From Nostoc parmelioides FACHB-3921 (GTDB lineage: Bacteria; Cyanobacteriota; Cyanobacteriia; Cyanobacteriales; Nostocaceae), in NCBI RefSeq assembly GCF_014696625.1, contig NZ_JACJQL010000055.1:1-38275 (forward strand): a stretch of 38,275 nt of DNA, read 5' to 3'. Of the stretch, positions 34,384 through 38,275 are shown piece after piece. Within the stretch, counting starts at the first letter, position 1, and every line of letters starts with the position of its first letter. The notes beneath the pieces are model-generated. The model had not been told where the DNA came from, ran no database searches, and was given only the letters and a program-made list of their open reading frames with translations. The position numbers and the translations under genes were made by a program.

Positions 34384-35038
34384 TGTTCTCCTCGCTTTTG
34401 GGCAGTTATATTTGCTAACTGCTTAGTTACTACATATTAACATCTACAAAATGAAAGCAAGCCTAATCAATACCACAAATTTCTGATTTTTCTGTTATCA
34501 AAATGCCAATTTTTAGCTTTTAGTATAGTGAATTTATACTCATTATTTAACGTTTAGTTACTACTCTTATTGCAATAATTTCTAAACATTACTTTGCTAT
34601 CTCAGAGTCGCTCCGCCTTGCTAGTAGAGGAAAGAGGTCTGATTCATCAAAGATTGGCTACAAACTAGAAATAAAACAGAAAAATTGTCATTTCCTAGAC
34701 ATCACACTCTACTTGTAAATAATGGTGTTCTCAGGAAAAATTATCAGAAAATTTCCCTCACAAGGTATAGAAGGGTTTTCATTCCATAGGAAAGCGACCT
34801 GATGAATAAGAGAAAGTTTTCAATAAAAATGAGCAGCGTATAGTGCTTGGTGCGATCGCACTAGTAGCATAACCGGACTAAACTAGTACATTAAGATAGG
34901 ATAAAACCCTGACAACACAAGGCTTTTAAGTCTGTTAACAGTCAACAGCCAACAGCCATATCAGGGTATTGGGTTACGCAAAGCCTCTACCCAACCTAAA
35001 TTTTAGGCTTGTCACACCACTGCTTTTACATCTCACCA
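34384..35038. other. Spacer upstream of dps, with heptamer repeats near the TPR gene end
   Basis: About 650 bp with no ORF. The dps promoter should lie within 34384-34600 but is not placed. A HIP1 octamer is at about 34853. Around 34905-34968 the arms ACCCTGA and TCAGGGT enclose gttaacagtcaacagccaacag heptamers, giving a large imperfect stem-loop. Confidence 0.4.
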
Positions 35039-37213
35039 TCATTCTGGTAATTCGTCTAAAATTTTTCTTGCTATCCCTGCCCAATGTTCATCTTTATACT
35101 CAACGTATATTTCTAAAGCTGTCTGCAAATTTAGCCTCGCCTCTACATAGTCTTTCTGCGCTTCTGCTAATGTTCCTAAGCCATGATAAGTGCTGGCTTG
35201 GCTATAGCGATCGCCAAATTCGATTTTGATATCTAACGCTTGTTGATAATAGGTTTTGGCTTGTTCCCATTCCCTTAATTCTTGGGCTACCCTTCCCAAT
35301 TCGTGGTAAGTGCTGGCTTGGCTATAGCGATCGCCATATTCGATTTTGATATTTAACGCTTGTTCATAATAGATTATGGCTTGTTCCCATTCCCTTAATT
35401 CCTGGGCTACCATTCCCAACTGGTGGTAAGTCCTGGCTTGGTTATAGCGATCGCCATATTCACCCCAGACATCCAAAGCTTGTTGATAATAGGTTTTGGC
35501 TTGTTCCCATTCCCGTAAATTTTGGGCAACTCTTCCCAACTCGTGGTAAGTGCTGGCTTGGTTATAGCGATCGCCATATTCGATAGTAATATCCAAAGCT
35601 TGTTGATAATAGGTTTTGGCTTGTTCCCATTCCCTTAATTCTTTGGCGACTCCTCCCAACTGGTGGTAAGTGCTGGCTTGGTTATAGCGATCGCCAAATT
35701 CACCCCAGATATCCAAAGCTTGTTGATAATAGGTTTTGGCTTGTTCCCATTCCCTTAATTCTTGGACTACTACTCCCAAATTGTGGTGAGTGCTGGCTCG
35801 GTTATAGCGATCGCCAAATTCACCCCAGATATCCAAAGCTTGTTGATAATAGGTTTTGGCTTGTTCCCATTCCCTTAATTCTTGGACTACTACTCCCAAC
35901 TGGTGGTAAGTGCTGGCTTGCTTATAGTGATCGCCAAATTCGATTTTGATATTTAACGCTTGTTCATAATAGATTATGGCTTGTTCCCATTCCCTTAATT
36001 CTTTGGCGACTCCTCCCAACTGGTGGTAAGTGCTGGCTTGGTTATAGCGATCGCCAAATTCACCCCAGATATCCAAAGCTTGTTGATAATAGGTTTTGGC
36101 TTGTTCCCATTCCCGTAAATTTTGGGCTAACATCCCCAAGTTGTGGTAGATGTTTGCTTGGTTATAGCGATCGCCTATCTCTTGTGCAATCTCTAAACAC
36201 TGCTGATAAAACGTAGCCGCTTGTGAAAATTGTCTCAAATCTAAATAAGCATTACCTAGTTTAAATAAAGCATTAGTTTCACTATGGTGATTCTCTAGCC
36301 GTTTAGCAATTAGTAATGATTTCTCATAATACTTGATTGCTAGATTAAATTGCCTTTGTTGAGAGTAGGTATCGCCTAAAGTGTTAATAACTTCTGCTTG
36401 AAATAACCCATCTTGTAAATTTTCAGCAATTCTTTCTGCTTCTTCTAAATATTCCCTAGCTTTTTCTGGTTTTATATGACTTAAATAAGCCTGTCCAAGT
36501 TGATGTAAAATGTTACTGTAGCTGCGGATATTCCCATCTGTTACCTGTTGTCCAGTTGGTTTTTCTTCCATTAACAAGCGGTGTAATAAATCGATGCGTT
36601 CTTGCTTTTCCGGTGGATCTAGCCTGTCTACTATCTCGCTATTTTCAACCTGATTAAGAGCATTTTCTTTCGTTATTACTGGTGTTTTAAAACGAAATAT
36701 TCCCGAACGCCAAGCCCAAAAATCTGGGGCGAATTTAGCTAGGCGAGTGATAGCATAATCTGGCAGAATAAATAATATGGGATGAGGGACAGTTCTTTTA
36801 TACGCGTCCCGCACAAAGTTTAAGTCTTGTAATACTGGGGGATATTCACCGAACACCCCAATGGCGTTTTCTAAACCTCTGACAATCAAGACTAACTTTT
36901 TATTAGATTGTAATTCAATCCCAGGTAATCTTTTAATAATTTCATCTCGCAGAAACCGCAGATTAGCATCGACACATTTAAGAATAAAAAATTGAATATT
37001 CTCACAATCTGGGTTATTTTGTAACGCCGCAATTAATAAATCTACATCGGGAGGAAAGTTAACTTCCACCAAACCAAGAGTAAACTTTTCTGCAAAGTCG
37101 ATAAAAGTCACTAACTCAGCAAAAGCTTCTTGATTTAGGCTGATAAATTGCCCAATTTCTGCACTAAGATTTATCTGCGAAGGCTGCTGTGAGGGCTTTT
37201 TGGAAGAACTCAT
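35039..37213 (-). CDS. TPR protein with N-terminal pseudo-NTPase-like domain
   Basis: 724 residues. Residues 1-200 form an alpha/beta domain with strands VEVNFPPDVDLLIAALQ, IQFFILKCVD, KKLVLIVRGLENAIG and PHPILFILPDYAITRLAKFA. The order resembles a P-loop NTPase without Walker A, comparable to inactive STAND-type domains of cyanobacterial TPR proteins. From about 225 on there are roughly 13 tetratricopeptide repeats: four or five ordinary ones, then eight near-identical 40-residue units (REWEQAKTYYQQALDIWGEF type) and a divergent last one. The start overlaps the end of the ATPase gene by 50 nt, so the two are translationally coupled and probably act together, the TPRs giving the sensing or scaffold surface. 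The function is not established. Confidence 0.8.
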   Translation of the reverse strand: MSSSKKPSQQPSQINLSAEIGQFISLNQEAFAELVTFIDFAEKFTLGLVEVNFPPDVDLLIAALQNNPDCENIQFFILKCVDANLRFLRDEIIKRLPGIELQSNKKLVLIVRGLENAIGVFGEYPPVLQDLNFVRDAYKRTVPHPILFILPDYAITRLAKFAPDFWAWRSGIFRFKTPVITKENALNQVENSEIVDRLDPPEKQERIDLLHRLLMEEKPTGQQVTDGNIRSYSNILHQLGQAYLSHIKPEKAREYLEEAERIAENLQDGLFQAEVINTLGDTYSQQRQFNLAIKYYEKSLLIAKRLENHHSETNALFKLGNAYLDLRQFSQAATFYQQCLEIAQEIGDRYNQANIYHNLGMLAQNLREWEQAKTYYQQALDIWGEFGDRYNQASTYHQLGGVAKELREWEQAIIYYEQALNIKIEFGDHYKQASTYHQLGVVVQELREWEQAKTYYQQALDIWGEFGDRYNRASTHHNLGVVVQELREWEQAKTYYQQALDIWGEFGDRYNQASTYHQLGGVAKELREWEQAKTYYQQALDITIEYGDRYNQASTYHELGRVAQNLREWEQAKTYYQQALDVWGEYGDRYNQARTYHQLGMVAQELREWEQAIIYYEQALNIKIEYGDRYSQASTYHELGRVAQELREWEQAKTYYQQALDIKIEFGDRYSQASTYHGLGTLAEAQKDYVEARLNLQTALEIYVEYKDEHWAGIARKILDELPE
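35200..36180 (-). repeat. Eight near-identical 120-bp tandem repeats, each with a HIP1-type site
   Basis: Units share long blocks such as gcttgttcccattccctta and tggtggtaagtgctggcttg in exact 120-bp register. The Gly-Asp-Arg-Tyr junction is written with GCGATCGC in eight of nine boundary positions; one has GTGATCGC (about 35929). Confidence 0.9.
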
Positions 37214-38156
37214 TTTGTTTTACCACGGGATTGGGGTAATTCCAGCGTTTATTGCCGTTGTATTCTAAAACTGAAGTGTTAAACAGCATCAATTGACCAA
37301 TTTCATCTTTGCTCACATCTTTATTGATGCACACTTGCGCTAAATAATGATAATGTTCTTCAGGGATAAACCTCTCAAATCCAAATTGCTGTTGTTTGAT
37401 AGCATATTCCACATCTTCAGCCGTAATTTTTGGATGTTTTTTAGTGCTAGCAGTTTGACAAGCACTCCGCATCATCTGCATCAATTGACGGACATGACCA
37501 CCACTAGCTTTAGTTAACTCTAGCAATTCTTGGCGAGAAGTAAATACAGCATCAATATCTACTCGCTTCTCAATCAAACTAGCAACCGCGTCTAGCCCAA
37601 CTTGATTGTAATTTAAATGGCAGACATCACGTTCAAATTCATAAATATTCACCATTGGTACAATATGAGGATTCCCCTCAAATTGACAAAGGGGATTTTT
37701 AGGTGAACAAAGAATAGAAATTGGGACTGTATAAATAATTGTACAATGCAGTTCTTGTAGCTGTGCTGCATAATCAAAAAATAAATGGTCTGCAACCGCA
37801 GGCGGAACCCGGTCTAAATTATCAAATATAACTAATAGTCCTTTAAACTGGGGAAATTTCTTTCTGAGTTTAATGTAAGCATCACCAAGCAATAGATTAA
37901 TATCTGCTTTCAGGCGCGATAAGTCCTTTTCTAATGTTTGGCGAATTGTAGTTTTCTGTTTATCAGAACCTTTAATCTGCGCCAGCAATTTCACCATTAA
38001 TTTAGCGATAAATGGCGCTTGGGGCTGTAGCGTTGCTTCTCCCTCAATGCTGACAGATTTTTCTACACTCTCCTCAGTTTCTTTAGTAATTTCCTTAAAC
38101 CAAGATTCAAAACTTTGTAATAGTTGTTTATCAAAGCTTAAGTCTAATTTTCTCAA
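37164..38156 (-). CDS. AAA-type ATPase, 5'-truncated (Walker A missing)
   Basis: 330 residues in the readable frame. LLVIFDNLDRVPP near residue 110 is a Walker B-type strand, followed by YTVPISIL, a sensor 2-like SGGHVRQLMQMMRS helix near 220, and a winged-helix-like C-terminus, as in Orc/Cdc6-like and STAND AAA ATPases. The upstream P-loop is absent. The frame begins just after a TAA at 38175-38177 with no ATG; the TTG at 38156 is only the first possible start. Sequence before that looks like the end of a mobile element, so the gene was probably cut there. Its 3' end overlaps the TPR gene by 50 nt. It may be non-functional. Confidence 0.7.
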   Translation of the reverse strand: MRKLDLSFDKQLLQSFESWFKEITKETEESVEKSVSIEGEATLQPQAPFIAKLMVKLLAQIKGSDKQKTTIRQTLEKDLSRLKADINLLLGDAYIKLRKKFPQFKGLLVIFDNLDRVPPAVADHLFFDYAAQLQELHCTIIYTVPISILCSPKNPLCQFEGNPHIVPMVNIYEFERDVCHLNYNQVGLDAVASLIEKRVDIDAVFTSRQELLELTKASGGHVRQLMQMMRSACQTASTKKHPKITAEDVEYAIKQQQFGFERFIPEEHYHYLAQVCINKDVSKDEIGQLMLFNTSVLEYNGNKRWNYPNPVVKQNEFFQKALTAAFADKS

Positions 38157-38168
38157 TTCATATTCTAC

Positions 38169-38275
38169 TAGGACTTACGCATTGACAAAATGGCAAAAGA
38201 GTGGATTGATAAAAAGTATCATCTACTCACTAGGTATCGAACAATCAGAGAAATCAGCAAACCCTCGACAGCACA
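38169..38275 (+). mobile_element. Probable end of an insertion element running off the window
   Basis: taggacttacgca at 38169-38181 resembles an end sequence I associate with insertion elements of Nostoc and Anabaena (recalled, not checked). Directly inside it a plus-strand ORF opens at ATG 38190 and remains open for 28 codons to the window edge (MAKEWIDKKYHLLTRYRT...). That ORF is possibly the start of the element's own gene; I do not recognise it. The position coincides exactly with where the ATPase gene loses its 5' end. Confidence 0.4.

Noticed and set aside
35200..36180. Regular repeats that could suggest a CRISPR array
   Set aside because: The 120-bp units are contiguous, in frame and encode TPRs; there are no short repeats separated by unique spacers.

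Overview
The window looks like a chromosomal segment of a filamentous, heterocyst-type cyanobacterium (Nostoc/Anabaena group). The signs are frequent HIP1 octamers (GCGATCGC), tracts of degenerate heptanucleotide repeats between genes, PEP-CTERM proteins, and cyanobacterial markers such as RpaB, an NblB-like HEAT protein, a CCB-type cytochrome b6 haem-attachment factor and a group 2 sigma factor. From memory, the order sigma factor, carB, dps on one side and rpaB, radA, infB on the other resembles the alr3808-alr3832 region of Nostoc sp. PCC 7120. This was not checked.

Layout. 1-2.4 kb (+): an N-terminally damaged Rpn/PD-(D/E)XK nuclease, a glucose 1-dehydrogenase-like SDR, and a secreted DUF1400 protein. 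2.3-9.4 kb (-): the translation/transcription cluster read as rimP, nusA, ylxR, infB, a membrane protein and a 65-aa protein. It is preceded by a strong intrinsic terminator only 13 nt from the rimP start, with a possible 28-codon leader ORF ending in that hairpin. 9.4-15.5 kb: a large conserved membrane protein (-), a secreted peptidoglycan-binding protein (+), a membrane-anchored Clp-fold serine protease (-), one full Uma2 nuclease gene and one Uma2 remnant (-), and radA (-). 15.7-18.5 kb (+): rpaB, the CCB factor, a DUF456 membrane protein, and an Rpn/DUF4351 nuclease. 18.5-20.1 kb holds the debris of old duplications: a repeated piece of the Rpn gene and two decayed copies of the DUF456 3' end, flanking a PEP-CTERM gene. 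20.3-24.2 kb (-): a second PEP-CTERM gene and a calpain-like cysteine protease with a duplicated PPC plus Ig-like module. 25-29 kb (-): NblB-like protein, CBS protein, MutT, DUF760, sigma factor. 29.9-34.4 kb (-): carB and dps. 35-38.2 kb (-): a TPR protein with eight near-identical 120-bp repeats, co-transcribed with an AAA-type ATPase whose 5' end, including Walker A, is missing at what looks like a mobile-element boundary at the window edge.

Most of the window is housekeeping. The parts least explained by ordinary annotation are the rimP leader attenuator, the triplicated DUF456 tails, and the overlapping ATPase / pseudo-NTPase-TPR pair, which has the architecture of STAND-like signalling or conflict systems. 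No CRISPR array, rRNA or tRNA was seen.
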